NCBI RefSeq assembly: GCF_007830435.1
Contig: NZ_VLLC01000006.1
Location: 56,404-120,403, forward strand
From: Desulfobotulus alkaliphilus
GTDB lineage: Bacteria > Desulfobacterota > Desulfobacteria > Desulfobacterales > ASO4-4
Direction: 5' to 3'
DNA length: 64,000 nucleotides
This document shows, piece by piece, positions 7,530 through 15,469 of this stretch (positions are counted from its first letter, which is position 1; every line of letters starts with the position of its first letter). The position numbers were made by a program, and so were the translations under genes. Under the pieces are notes generated by a model, which saw nothing but the letters and a program-made list of their open reading frames with translations, made no database searches and was not told the origin of the DNA.

Positions 7530-9279
7530 AAAACTCTGGCACAAAGCCGTCAATTCCATGCTGACCTTTCCCGAAGACAGCATCTCCCCCCACCGCTATG
7601 TCATTTTAAAACGCAACATCATCCTCATCATGTGCCTTGTCTGCATCATTCCCCTTGCCCTGATGGCGGGCATCAACTACAGCCTCTACAGGGCCAACCT
7701 TGAAAGTGAAATACTGCGCCCCATCCAGGTCATGGCAGAAGATACCCGCCACGCCTTTGAGCTTTTCATTGAAGAACGCCTCTCCACCGTCCGCTTCATT
7801 GCCCACGCCTATACCTATGATGAACTCCATAACGAAAAAACCCTGCAACGGGTTCTCAGGACCATGCGCTCGGAGTTTGTGGGCTTTGTGGATCTGGGAC
7901 TTATTAATCAGGATGGGATTCTCGTAAGTTATGCAGGACCCTACAAGCTTCTGGGGAAGGACTATTCCCAGCAGCCATCTTTCCAGGAAGCGTCCGTCCG
8001 GGGAGTCTATATTTCCGATGTTTTCATGGGCTACAGAAAATTTCCCCATGTGGTCATTGCCGTGCAACGCATGGCAGAAGATGGCAGTACCTGGTTTATA
8101 CGGGCCACGCTGGATACGGGCCGATACGAAGCCCTCATTGCCAGCATGGCCCTGCGGCCGGAGTTTGACGCCTTTCTCGTCAATCCCGATGGCATTCTCC
8201 AGACCAATGCCCGCTTTTACGGAAAAATACTGGAAGAATCCCCCTTTGACATCCCGCCGGGCATCCACGGAACCCACACCATCAAAACCATAGATCCCGC
8301 AGGAAAAGAAGTGCTTGTGGCCTTTGCGCCAGTACGCACGGATTATACCCTTGTGCTGGTCAAGCCCCTTTCCGTTCTTCTTCGCAGCTTCTATGCCATG
8401 AAGGTGGAGATGCTCATCATTTTCGGCGTTGGCGTTGTGGCCATTATCCTCGCCGTGGTGGGCGTTGCCGACGTACTGGTGCAACGCATCCGCAATTCCG
8501 ATGAAAAACGGGCCACGGCCATACAGGAGCTGCAGCATACCCAGAAACTTTCCTCCATTGGCCGTCTGGCCGCAGGGGTGGCCCACGAAATCAACAATCC
8601 CCTGGCCATCATCAATGAAAAGGCAGGGCTGATGCAGGACCTTGTGGGGCTTTCGGAACCCTTTGAGCGTCAGGACCGCTTCATGGCCCTTACGGACAAC
8701 ATCCTGCAATCCGTGGAGCGCTGCCGGACCATCACCCACAGACTCCTTGGTTTTGCAAGGCGCATTGACGTGCAGTTTGAAAAACTGGACCTCAACGGCG
8801 TTCTCAGGGATACCCTTGGCTTCCTTGAAAGGGAAGCCAGCTACCGCCAGATCGAGATGCAACTGCTTCTGTCTCCGGAACTGCCGCCCATTGTTTCAGA
8901 CAAGGGTCAGCTGCAGCAGGTTTTCCTCAATATACTCACCAATGCCTTTGCCGCAGTGGAAAACGGCGGCTGCATAAAAATACGCACCCGGTTTGAAATC
9001 CGCAAAAAAAAGGTTTTGGTCTCCATAGAAGACAATGGCTGCGGCATGGATGAAGAAATCCGTAAACATATCTTCGACCCCTTCTTTTCCACCAAAAAGG
9101 GCAGCGGTACGGGTCTCGGGCTTTCCATCACCTACGGAATCATCAACAAACTGGGCGGAACCATACAGGTCAACAGCAAGGAGGGAGAAGGCAGCACCTT
9201 TACCATTTCCCTGCCCCTGAAAGGAAACAGCAAAAGCAGTGAAGCAGAAAATCCTGCGGATGAAAGGGAAAAGGAATGA
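7519..9279 (+). CDS. Membrane sensor histidine kinase (dCache-like)
   Basis: A 586-aa kinase. Membrane segments at about 33-53 and 297-318 flank a ~240-residue periplasmic double-Cache-like sensor (VDLGLINQDGILVSYAGPY, then FPHVVIAVQRM). The cytoplasmic part has LSSIGRLAAGVAHEINNPL with phospho-His near 356, N box LTNAFAAVENGG, G1 EDNGCGMDEE, F box DPFFSTKKGSG and G2 TGLGLSITYG. This architecture resembles DctB-like kinases. It overlaps the NifX-like gene before it and the receiver gene after it (ATGA), so the three are translationally coupled. The cognate receiver is most likely the 9276 gene. The ligand is unknown. Confidence 0.92.
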   Translation: MFLRKLWHKAVNSMLTFPEDSISPHRYVILKRNIILIMCLVCIIPLALMAGINYSLYRANLESEILRPIQVMAEDTRHAFELFIEERLSTVRFIAHAYTYDELHNEKTLQRVLRTMRSEFVGFVDLGLINQDGILVSYAGPYKLLGKDYSQQPSFQEASVRGVYISDVFMGYRKFPHVVIAVQRMAEDGSTWFIRATLDTGRYEALIASMALRPEFDAFLVNPDGILQTNARFYGKILEESPFDIPPGIHGTHTIKTIDPAGKEVLVAFAPVRTDYTLVLVKPLSVLLRSFYAMKVEMLIIFGVGVVAIILAVVGVADVLVQRIRNSDEKRATAIQELQHTQKLSSIGRLAAGVAHEINNPLAIINEKAGLMQDLVGLSEPFERQDRFMALTDNILQSVERCRTITHRLLGFARRIDVQFEKLDLNGVLRDTLGFLEREASYRQIEMQLLLSPELPPIVSDKGQLQQVFLNILTNAFAAVENGGCIKIRTRFEIRKKKVLVSIEDNGCGMDEEIRKHIFDPFFSTKKGSGTGLGLSITYGIINKLGGTIQVNSKEGEGSTFTISLPLKGNSKSSEAENPADEREKE

Positions 9280-9656
9280 AAAAAAACTTAAGCATTCTCC
9301 TCGTGGATGATGAAGAGGAATTTGTGGTGACCCTGGCAGAAAGGCTTGAAATCCGGGGGTTTTCCCCCACCATTGCCGAAGACGGAGAAACAGCCCTTTC
9401 CATATTCACACCAGACACCTTTGATCTTGTACTTCTAGATCTCATGATGCCTGGCATCGGTGGCCTGGAAGTACTGGCAAAGCTCAAGGAAATCCAGCCC
9501 ACCGTTCCGGTGATCCTGCTAACGGGCCACGGTTCCACCAGAGAAGGCATGGAGGGTATGCGGTTGGGTGCCTTTGATTACCTTATGAAACCATTAAACA
9601 TTGAAGAGCTGATCCGAAAAATCCAGGAAGCCGTACCGGATACAGTGCAGCCCTGA
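9276..9656 (+). CDS. Stand-alone response regulator receiver
   Basis: A 126-aa single receiver domain with no output domain. It has the acidic pair VDDEEE, phospho-Asp near 55 in LVLLDLMMPG, the switch Thr in LLTGHGS and the Lys in YLMKPLN. Coupled to the preceding kinase by ATGA overlap, so that kinase is its probable phosphodonor. With no output domain it must act by protein contact or relay phosphate. Its closest-looking companions are the receivers beside the permeases at 11907, 19292 and 22279. Confidence 0.93.
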   Translation: MKKNLSILLVDDEEEFVVTLAERLEIRGFSPTIAEDGETALSIFTPDTFDLVLLDLMMPGIGGLEVLAKLKEIQPTVPVILLTGHGSTREGMEGMRLGAFDYLMKPLNIEELIRKIQEAVPDTVQP

Positions 9657-9671
9657 AGGGAGAAATTTAAA

Positions 9672-10268
9672 ATGCGTCATTTTGAGGAAATCCATTTTGC
9701 AGGAAAAATCACCGCTTCCGTTACCCATGAGCTGCGCAATGTTCTGGCGGTGATCCGGGAAACCAGCGGACTGATGCAGGATATCATGTCCCTGCAGGAT
9801 CAGGGGAAAAAAATCAGCGGGGAAGAGCGTATCCAGAGCGGTTTCAGGGCCATTTCAGATCAGATCCAGAGGGGAAGCCAGCTCATTGACCGTCTTAACC
9901 GCTTTGCCCACAGCTCCGACCACCCGGAGGAAAGTATCGATATCCAGGAGGCTGCCGCTGATTTTTTCCAACTGACGGAGCGTCTGTGCAGAATCCGGCG
10001 CATCACCCTTGTACCTGAAACAAGGGGGAACCCCATCCATATCACGGCCTCAAAATTCTATTTTTATGCGGCCCTCTTTCAGGCGCTGGAACACTGCCTG
10101 AGCCTTCCCGAAGACAGCCATATCCCCGTATCCTTTACAGAAAAATCAGAGATATACTTCCATGTATCAGGCCTTTTTGCCGAACCGGTGCAGAAAAAAC
10201 TGACCGGGGCCTTCCTCCTGACAGGTGATACCTGCAGCATTCGTATATCCCACAACACCGGTTCATAA
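9672..10268 (+). CDS. Histidine-kinase-like protein without recognisable ATPase domain
   Basis: A 198-aa soluble protein. The N-terminal ~100 residues look like a kinase dimerisation/phosphotransfer domain with ITASVTHELRNVLAVIRE, closely resembling active DHp sequences including the His-Glu-Leu-Arg-Asn core. The rest matches only the outline of an ATPase domain: ASKFYFYAALFQALEHCL resembles an N-box helix, but the Asn box and both glycine boxes are missing. It may be a phosphotransfer protein receiving phosphate from another kinase or receiver, like a pseudokinase-type Hpt. It starts 15 nt after the receiver gene with ribosome site AAGGGAG and probably ends the operon begun at 5778. Confidence 0.7.
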   Translation: MRHFEEIHFAGKITASVTHELRNVLAVIRETSGLMQDIMSLQDQGKKISGEERIQSGFRAISDQIQRGSQLIDRLNRFAHSSDHPEESIDIQEAAADFFQLTERLCRIRRITLVPETRGNPIHITASKFYFYAALFQALEHCLSLPEDSHIPVSFTEKSEIYFHVSGLFAEPVQKKLTGAFLLTGDTCSIRISHNTGS

Positions 10269-10449
10269 TGTGCCAAAACAACCAAAACACCCTGTTTCTT
10301 TTTGTCTCATAAAGTCTCAAGCCCAGATCCTTTTCTTCCCCGACCCGACCGCACCCCCAAAAACAGCCACCCCACACACAATAAAAATAACCTTAAAATC
10401 AAAATACTTAAATAGACAGGAAAACTGAAAACCCAGAATCTCCTGACCT

Positions 10450-10466
10450 TTGGCCCTGCCTTTGCA
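10450..10466 (+). promoter_or_regulatory. Sigma-54 promoter for the kinase-like/receiver fusion
   Basis: TTGGCCCTGCCTTTGCA shows the -24 GG (10452-10453) and -12 GC (10464-10465) exactly 10 nt apart, as sigma-54 requires. The start codon at 10525 lies ~60 nt downstream. The rest of the gap 10269-10503 is AT-rich with no gene. Confidence 0.7.
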
Positions 10467-10524
10467 TTAAGGAAATAATCCGAAAACAGGACAGCATCAT
10501 CCTTTGAACGCATCAGGAGCATCC

Positions 10525-11736
10525 ATGACCATCCTTTCCCTTTTCAGTGTTCGGTATGCCGGAAGCGAGTCTCTGGTGGATGATCTCTGCCAGAAAACCC
10601 GCTCCCGACTCTTCCGGGATACGGATATTATCGAACGCTGCTCCCTCAGACACCACATCAAACCTGCGACTCTTAAAAAAGCCCTCTACTCAGGAACCAG
10701 TGTATTCAATAATTTTACCCACGAAAAAGAGTATGCCACCGCCTGCCTCAGGGCCACCCTTGCCGACCTCCTGGAAACCGAAGGCCAGATTTTTACAGGC
10801 CATACGGCCCTGCTTCTCCCCTTCTCCCTGAGCCATGTTCTGAGAATTCACATCACAGCAGGCCACAGGTGGCGGATCATGCAGGCCAGAGCCATGGGAA
10901 CCACGGAAAAGGAAGCCGAAGAAGAAATCCGCCGTCACGACACCATCACCGCCCTCTGGACCCGCCACCTCTGGAAAAAACCGTCCATGGATAAAGACCA
11001 CTTCCATATGATGCTGACCATGGACAAGGCAGAAAATCCCCTGGAAGAAATCCTTGAAACCATGGCGCAGCCCCGGCACCAGATTACAAAAGAAGGCCGC
11101 TGGGCCATGGAGGATTTCCGCCTCAGGACAAGGGTGGAGCTTGAACTCAATCTGGCAGGCCACGATGTGGCGGTGGATGTTTTTCAGGGCAGGGGCCGCC
11201 CCACCATAGAAAAAAAATTTCCCAGACCCTCAAAACTGGCAGAAGAACTGCACAGCATTGTCAGGGCATCTCCCGGAGTGCAGGAGGTGGAAATCTGCAT
11301 GGGACCCGTATCCGCCGATGCCAGAAACTACCACAGATACGATGCTGCCGTGGCCTGCAAGGTTCTTCTGGTGGACGATGAAAAGGAATTTGTCCAGACA
11401 CTTTCGGAACGCCTGCGCATGAGGGAATATCCAAGCCATGCGGTCTTTTCCGGACAAGAGGCTTTGGATCTGCTGGAAGAGGATGCACCGGATGTCATGG
11501 TTCTGGATCTCATGATGCCCGGCATCAATGGGTTTGAGGTGCTCCGCAGGACAAAGCAAAGCTACCCGGAGATAGAAATCATCATTCTTTCCGGCCATGG
11601 TTCGGAGACTGACCGGCAGCGCTGCATGGACATGGGGGCCTTTGCCTGCCTCCAGAAGCCTGCGGATATCAATGAACTGAAGGCCGTCATCAATGAAGCC
11701 CATGCCCGTATCCTTAAAAGGCGGGAAACACCATGA
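10525..11736 (+). CDS. Cytidylate-kinase-like domain fused to a receiver
   Basis: A 403-aa protein. The ATG at 10525 follows AGGAG; a TTG 21 nt upstream is less likely. Residues ~1-185 resemble the cytidylate-kinase-like family (LFRDTDIIERC, IFTGHTALLLP, LRIHITAGHRWRIMQARAMG), but the P-loop is decayed (YAGSES instead of GSGGR), so nucleotide kinase activity is doubtful. Residues ~185-275 form a small alpha/beta linker, perhaps BON-like. Residues ~280-403 are a full receiver: VDDEKEF, phospho-Asp in VMVLDLMMPG, Ser in ILSGHGS and Lys in CLQKPAD. It is preceded by a sigma-54 promoter and followed by a receiver and an SLC13 permease. The domain combination suggests phosphorylation-controlled binding of a nucleotide or partner (inference). 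Confidence 0.8.
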   Translation: MTILSLFSVRYAGSESLVDDLCQKTRSRLFRDTDIIERCSLRHHIKPATLKKALYSGTSVFNNFTHEKEYATACLRATLADLLETEGQIFTGHTALLLPFSLSHVLRIHITAGHRWRIMQARAMGTTEKEAEEEIRRHDTITALWTRHLWKKPSMDKDHFHMMLTMDKAENPLEEILETMAQPRHQITKEGRWAMEDFRLRTRVELELNLAGHDVAVDVFQGRGRPTIEKKFPRPSKLAEELHSIVRASPGVQEVEICMGPVSADARNYHRYDAAVACKVLLVDDEKEFVQTLSERLRMREYPSHAVFSGQEALDLLEEDAPDVMVLDLMMPGINGFEVLRRTKQSYPEIEIIILSGHGSETDRQRCMDMGAFACLQKPADINELKAVINEAHARILKRRETP

Positions 11737-11739
11737 CAC

Positions 11740-11841
11740 ATGAAAAACACCGAAGGCATTCCTATGGATGTTGACCATAAAAAATATAAGAAACGTATAA
11801 AATTACAGGGAGATCTTCCCACAGACTGCCCTGTGGAATAA
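11740..11841 (+). CDS. Possible 33-residue peptide
   Basis: An ATG 3 nt after the preceding stop opens a 33-codon frame ending TAA at 11841. The product is highly charged with a Lys/Tyr-rich centre (HKKYKKRIK) and matches nothing I recognise. The ribosome site is weak (GGCGGG). Its position in the leader before a receiver gene would suit a leader peptide, but chance is equally likely. Confidence 0.2.
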   Translation: MKNTEGIPMDVDHKKYKKRIKLQGDLPTDCPVE

Positions 11842-11906
11842 AACAGTCCCTAAGGGTCCCCGAAACCCTTAAGGGCTTAGATGTCCGCAGGCGCCAAGGA
11901 GAAAAA

Positions 11907-12341
11907 ATGAAAATCAGAGTCATGCTCGTGGATGACGAGGCCCCCTTTGTGGATACCCTCGCCCAGAGGCTTACCATGCGGGATTTCAATGTAAGCAAGG
12001 CTTACAACGGAAATCAGTGCCTGGAAGCCATTACAGCAAACCCCCATGAAACCGATGTGGTGGTACTGGATATCCTCATGCCCGGTCTCAGCGGCATCGA
12101 GGTCTTAAAACGGATCAAGGCCATCAATCCCCTGATGCAGGTTGTGCTTCTTTCAGGGCAGGCAACGGTGGAGACGGCCATTGAAGGCATGAAACAGGGG
12201 GCCCATGATTTCCTCATCAAACCCACGGAGGCCGAAACCCTTGCCTTAAAAATCAGAGAAGCTGCCGCAGTCAAGGCCAGCCATGAGGATCGCATTCAGA
12301 AAGCAGAAACGGATAACATCATCCAGCATAAGGGCTGGTAA
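11907..12341 (+). CDS. Stand-alone receiver next to an SLC13 permease
   Basis: A 144-aa receiver with a ~25-residue charged helical tail (KASHEDRIQKAE). VDDEAPF, phospho-Asp in VVVLDILMPG, Ser in LLSGQAT and Lys in FLIKPTE are present. The ribosome site AAGGAG is good. A hairpin (arms CCCTAAGGGT and ACCCTTAAGGG, 11848-11875) precedes it, perhaps tuning expression relative to the upstream gene. The permease follows after ~90 nt. The tail resembles those of the receivers at 19292, 22279 and 45291 and of the receiver fused to SulP at 47337. Confidence 0.92.
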   Translation: MKIRVMLVDDEAPFVDTLAQRLTMRDFNVSKAYNGNQCLEAITANPHETDVVVLDILMPGLSGIEVLKRIKAINPLMQVVLLSGQATVETAIEGMKQGAHDFLIKPTEAETLALKIREAAAVKASHEDRIQKAETDNIIQHKGW

Positions 12342-12428
12342 TTTTTTCATTGGGGACAGACCCGGTAAATCCGGGGCTTTCCTGAAATCAGAATCCATCA
12401 TCCAAATATTATTCAAGGAGTGATTATT

Positions 12429-13904
12429 ATGAGTGCCTCTGCTGCCGTTCAAAAGGCTCAGGTTGACTACAAACGCCTCTTTTTCATGTTTCTGGGGCTC
12501 TTTCTTTTCTGCATCGTTTACTGGGCCCCCCCCTTCCCCGATGCCGTGGACCCTATGGGTGCCTCCTTCACCCTTTCCAAGGAAGCCAAGGGCGCCATTG
12601 CCATCTTCCTTCTGGCAGGCACCTGGTGGGTGTTTGAAGTTGTACCCATCGGCATTACCAGTATCCTCATCGGTGTCATGCAGGTCATGTTCCATGTGCG
12701 TTCCGCCAATGATGCCTTTAAAGACTTCATGACCCCTTCGGTCATGTTTATCTTTGCCTCCCTCATCATCGGCATCGTCTTTACCAAAACAGGACTGACC
12801 AAACGCATTGCCTACAAAATGCTCTCCATTGTGGGGGAGAAAACCCACCTCATCATGCTGGGCTGCTTTCTCATCACCGTAGCCCTCACCCATTTCATGG
12901 CCCACACCGCCGTGGCAGCCACCATGTACCCCCTGCTGCTGGCCGTTTATGCCATGTACTCCGATGATCCTTCCAAGCCCAGCAATTTCGGCAAAGGCCT
13001 TTTCATCGGCATGGCCTATGTGGCTGGCGCCGGAAGTATCGTCACCCTGCTGGGTGCGGCCCGTGCGCCTGTGGCCTTAGGCTTTTACAATGACATTGTC
13101 GGCCGTGAAATTTCCTTCTTCGAGCTGACCTACTACATGGCTCCCGTGGGCTGGCTCATGGCCTTCCTCATCTGGGGCATGATGCTCCTTCTCCTTCCCC
13201 CGGAAAAAAAGGAAATTGAAGGCGTCCGTGAAAGGGCTGCGGAGCTGGCCGCCCAGCAGGGTGGCATCACATCCAAGGAAATCATTGCCGCTGCCGTGGT
13301 CATCACCTGTATAGCCATCATGTCTTTAGGAAGCTTCATCCCGGCACTGGGCAAGCTGGATAAAACCGGCCTCATCCTCATCACCACCCTGATTTTCTTC
13401 ACCACCCGCATCCTCACCATTGAGGATCTGGAATCCGTACCCTGGAATATCATTCTCCTTTTCGGCGGTGCCATGAGTATCGGCTTCTGCCTCTGGCAGA
13501 CCGGGGCGGCCCAGTGGATGGCCGTACACTGGCTCACCCTCTTTGAAAAGGCCCACTGGTTTGTCTTTGTCATGGGTATGGCCGTTTTTGTTCTGGCCAT
13601 GACCAACTTCATCATGAACGTGGCTGCCATTGCCATTTCCATGCCGGTGGCCCTTGTCATTGCGCCCTACCTCAATGTGGCTCCCGAGGTTATCACCTTT
13701 GCAGCCCTTGTCACCGCAGGTATGCCCTTCCTCCTGCTGGTGGGTGCCGCACCCAACGCCATTGCCTATAACTCCGGCCAGTTCACCACAGGAGAGTTCT
13801 TTAAATATGGTATTATCGCCAGTATTCTGCTACTGGCTGTACTCAGTCTCTTTATTCTGGTCATCTGGCCCCTGATGGGGATGCCCGTCTCCATGCTGGG
13901 ATAA
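12429..13904 (+). CDS. DASS/SLC13-family anion permease
   Basis: A 491-aa polytopic membrane protein of the divalent-anion:sodium symporter type, which imports dicarboxylates, sulfate or related anions. The ATG at 12429 follows AAGGAG at 12415-12420. Two repeat halves are visible. The C-terminal signature region NFIMNVAAIAISMPVAL and the later VGAAPNAIAYNSGQF match the family's substrate/Na+ loop. It is clearly a different subgroup from the two near-identical permeases at 17739 and 20375. It lies downstream of a receiver and is closed by a strong terminator at 13917. The substrate cannot be read from sequence. Confidence 0.88.
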   Translation: MSASAAVQKAQVDYKRLFFMFLGLFLFCIVYWAPPFPDAVDPMGASFTLSKEAKGAIAIFLLAGTWWVFEVVPIGITSILIGVMQVMFHVRSANDAFKDFMTPSVMFIFASLIIGIVFTKTGLTKRIAYKMLSIVGEKTHLIMLGCFLITVALTHFMAHTAVAATMYPLLLAVYAMYSDDPSKPSNFGKGLFIGMAYVAGAGSIVTLLGAARAPVALGFYNDIVGREISFFELTYYMAPVGWLMAFLIWGMMLLLLPPEKKEIEGVRERAAELAAQQGGITSKEIIAAAVVITCIAIMSLGSFIPALGKLDKTGLILITTLIFFTTRILTIEDLESVPWNIILLFGGAMSIGFCLWQTGAAQWMAVHWLTLFEKAHWFVFVMGMAVFVLAMTNFIMNVAAIAISMPVALVIAPYLNVAPEVITFAALVTAGMPFLLLVGAAPNAIAYNSGQFTTGEFFKYGIIASILLLAVLSLFILVIWPLMGMPVSMLG

Positions 13905-13916
13905 CAGCTTCGATAC

Positions 13917-13953
13917 AAAAAACAGGGGACAGCATGACCGTCCCCTGTTTTTT
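13917..13953 (+). terminator. Intrinsic terminator after the first SLC13 gene
   Basis: Perfect 14-bp stem: AAAAAACAGGGGAC (13917-13930) pairs with GTCCCCTGTTTTTT (13940-13953), ending in a T run. It separates the permease from the next kinase gene and argues against the earlier in-frame ATG at 13934, which lies inside the loop. Confidence 0.9.
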
Positions 13954-13966
13954 CCAAGGAAACAAG

Positions 13967-15469
13967 ATGGACTCTCCGGTATCAGGCACATCGGATAAGG
14001 ACGGCATCCTCAGCCTAAGGAGCCGTCTTTACCTTTCCCTCGGCGGTATTCTTCTGCTGATGAGTGCGGGAACAGGCATCATGGCCTGGTACACCCGGAC
14101 CCTTGAAAATCTGGTCAACGAAGACATTCCCCGCAGCATTGCAGCCTTCCAGTCCGCTGAAGCCCTGGAAACGGCCATGATCAACCAGAAGGGCTTTGTT
14201 ACCTACTATATGCAGGACAGGGATCCTGAATGGCTGCGGAGACTGGGGGAATACCGGCGGATCTTCAGGGAGAAGCTGGAAGATGCGAAAAGCCGGGCCC
14301 GGACACCGGCCCAAAAAGACCTGATCCGGGAAATCGACAAAAACTATCAGCGTTATATTCTCATGAAAGACGGCGTCATTGACCATTATGTCTCTGGCCG
14401 CTTTCAGGAAGGACAGGAGCAGCATCCGGAAATCCGCATGCTCTTTTTCCGCATCATCCAGCTCTGCGAAGACTTTAAAACCCTTCAGGCCCATGCCCTC
14501 AGCGACCTTCAGGAAAATGTGAGAAAGGAAACCCGACAGGTCAGAAACCTCACCCTTTTCATTCTCCTCATCACCTCGGCCCTTGTTTTCGTCCTTGGCA
14601 TGGAAATATCAAGGCAGATTCTAAGGCCCTTAAGAAAACTGGCCCAGGCCACGGGAGCCATGAATTTCCAAAAAGGCAACGAGGTCAACGCCGTAAGCAG
14701 GGGCGTTCAGGGCCTGATCCGTGATGCTGGGGAGGCCTCCCGCAGGCTGGAGCGCAGCCGGGAAAATCTGGAACAGGCCGAACGCATGGTCATGGTGGCA
14801 AGGCTTGCCGCTGGCATGGCCCACTCCATACGCAATCCCCTCACCTCCGTCAAAATGCGGCTTTTTTCCCTGTCCCGCTCCCTGAAGCTGGATGAGGACC
14901 AGCGGGAGGATTTTGATGTCATTTCCAGCGAAATCAATCATATAGACACCATCGTTCAGCATTTTCTGGAATTTTCCAGACCCCCGAAACTGAAAATCCA
15001 GTCCATCTGCCCCTCGGATGTGGTGGATCAGGCCCTGACCCTGCTGAAACACAGGCTGGCCTCCTATGATGTCACCGTCACCCTGAACCGCAAAGAAGAA
15101 CTGCCCCAGATCGCAGGGGATCCGGAACAGCTCAAGGAGGTTCTGGTCAACCTCATTGAAAACAGTTGTCAGGCCATGGAAGGAAGACCCGGCCACATGG
15201 AAATATCCGAAGGCCTTGAAAACCAAGAAAAACCCATGGCCCGCATCCGCATCCATGATTCGGGGCCGGGTATCCCGGCGGACCTCCTTCCCCGCATCTT
15301 TGATCCCTTTGTCACCACCAAGGAAGACGGTACGGGCCTTGGCCTGAGTATTGCAAACCGCATCATCGAAAACCACGGCGGTTCCATTGAGGTACGTTCC
15401 GTACCCGGCAACGGAACCACCTTTGATATTCTGCTGCCATGCACGGACCGGAAAAAAGGAGAGGCCTGA
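13967..15469 (+). CDS. Membrane sensor histidine kinase, NtrC-type partner
   Basis: A 500-aa kinase. The start at 13967 follows AAGGAA and lies outside the upstream terminator. An N-terminal membrane segment (about 22-42) is followed by a ~150-residue helical sensor (CHASE3 or four-helix type), a second membrane segment near 190-205, a HAMP-like linker, and a DHp with LAAGMAHSIRNPLTSVK (His near 280). The ATPase domain has NLIENSCQAM, HDSGPGIP, FDPFVTTKEDG and TGLGLSIAN. Its stop overlaps the sigma-54 regulator start (TGATG), which makes it the evident cognate kinase. The pair probably controls the sigma-54 promoter at 17037. Confidence 0.92.
   Translation: MDSPVSGTSDKDGILSLRSRLYLSLGGILLLMSAGTGIMAWYTRTLENLVNEDIPRSIAAFQSAEALETAMINQKGFVTYYMQDRDPEWLRRLGEYRRIFREKLEDAKSRARTPAQKDLIREIDKNYQRYILMKDGVIDHYVSGRFQEGQEQHPEIRMLFFRIIQLCEDFKTLQAHALSDLQENVRKETRQVRNLTLFILLITSALVFVLGMEISRQILRPLRKLAQATGAMNFQKGNEVNAVSRGVQGLIRDAGEASRRLERSRENLEQAERMVMVARLAAGMAHSIRNPLTSVKMRLFSLSRSLKLDEDQREDFDVISSEINHIDTIVQHFLEFSRPPKLKIQSICPSDVVDQALTLLKHRLASYDVTVTLNRKEELPQIAGDPEQLKEVLVNLIENSCQAMEGRPGHMEISEGLENQEKPMARIRIHDSGPGIPADLLPRIFDPFVTTKEDGTGLGLSIANRIIENHGGSIEVRSVPGNGTTFDILLPCTDRKKGEA

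Noticed and set aside
13934-13966. Upstream ATG for the kinase at 13967
   Set aside because: It lies in the loop of the terminator hairpin; the ATG at 13967 has its own ribosome site.
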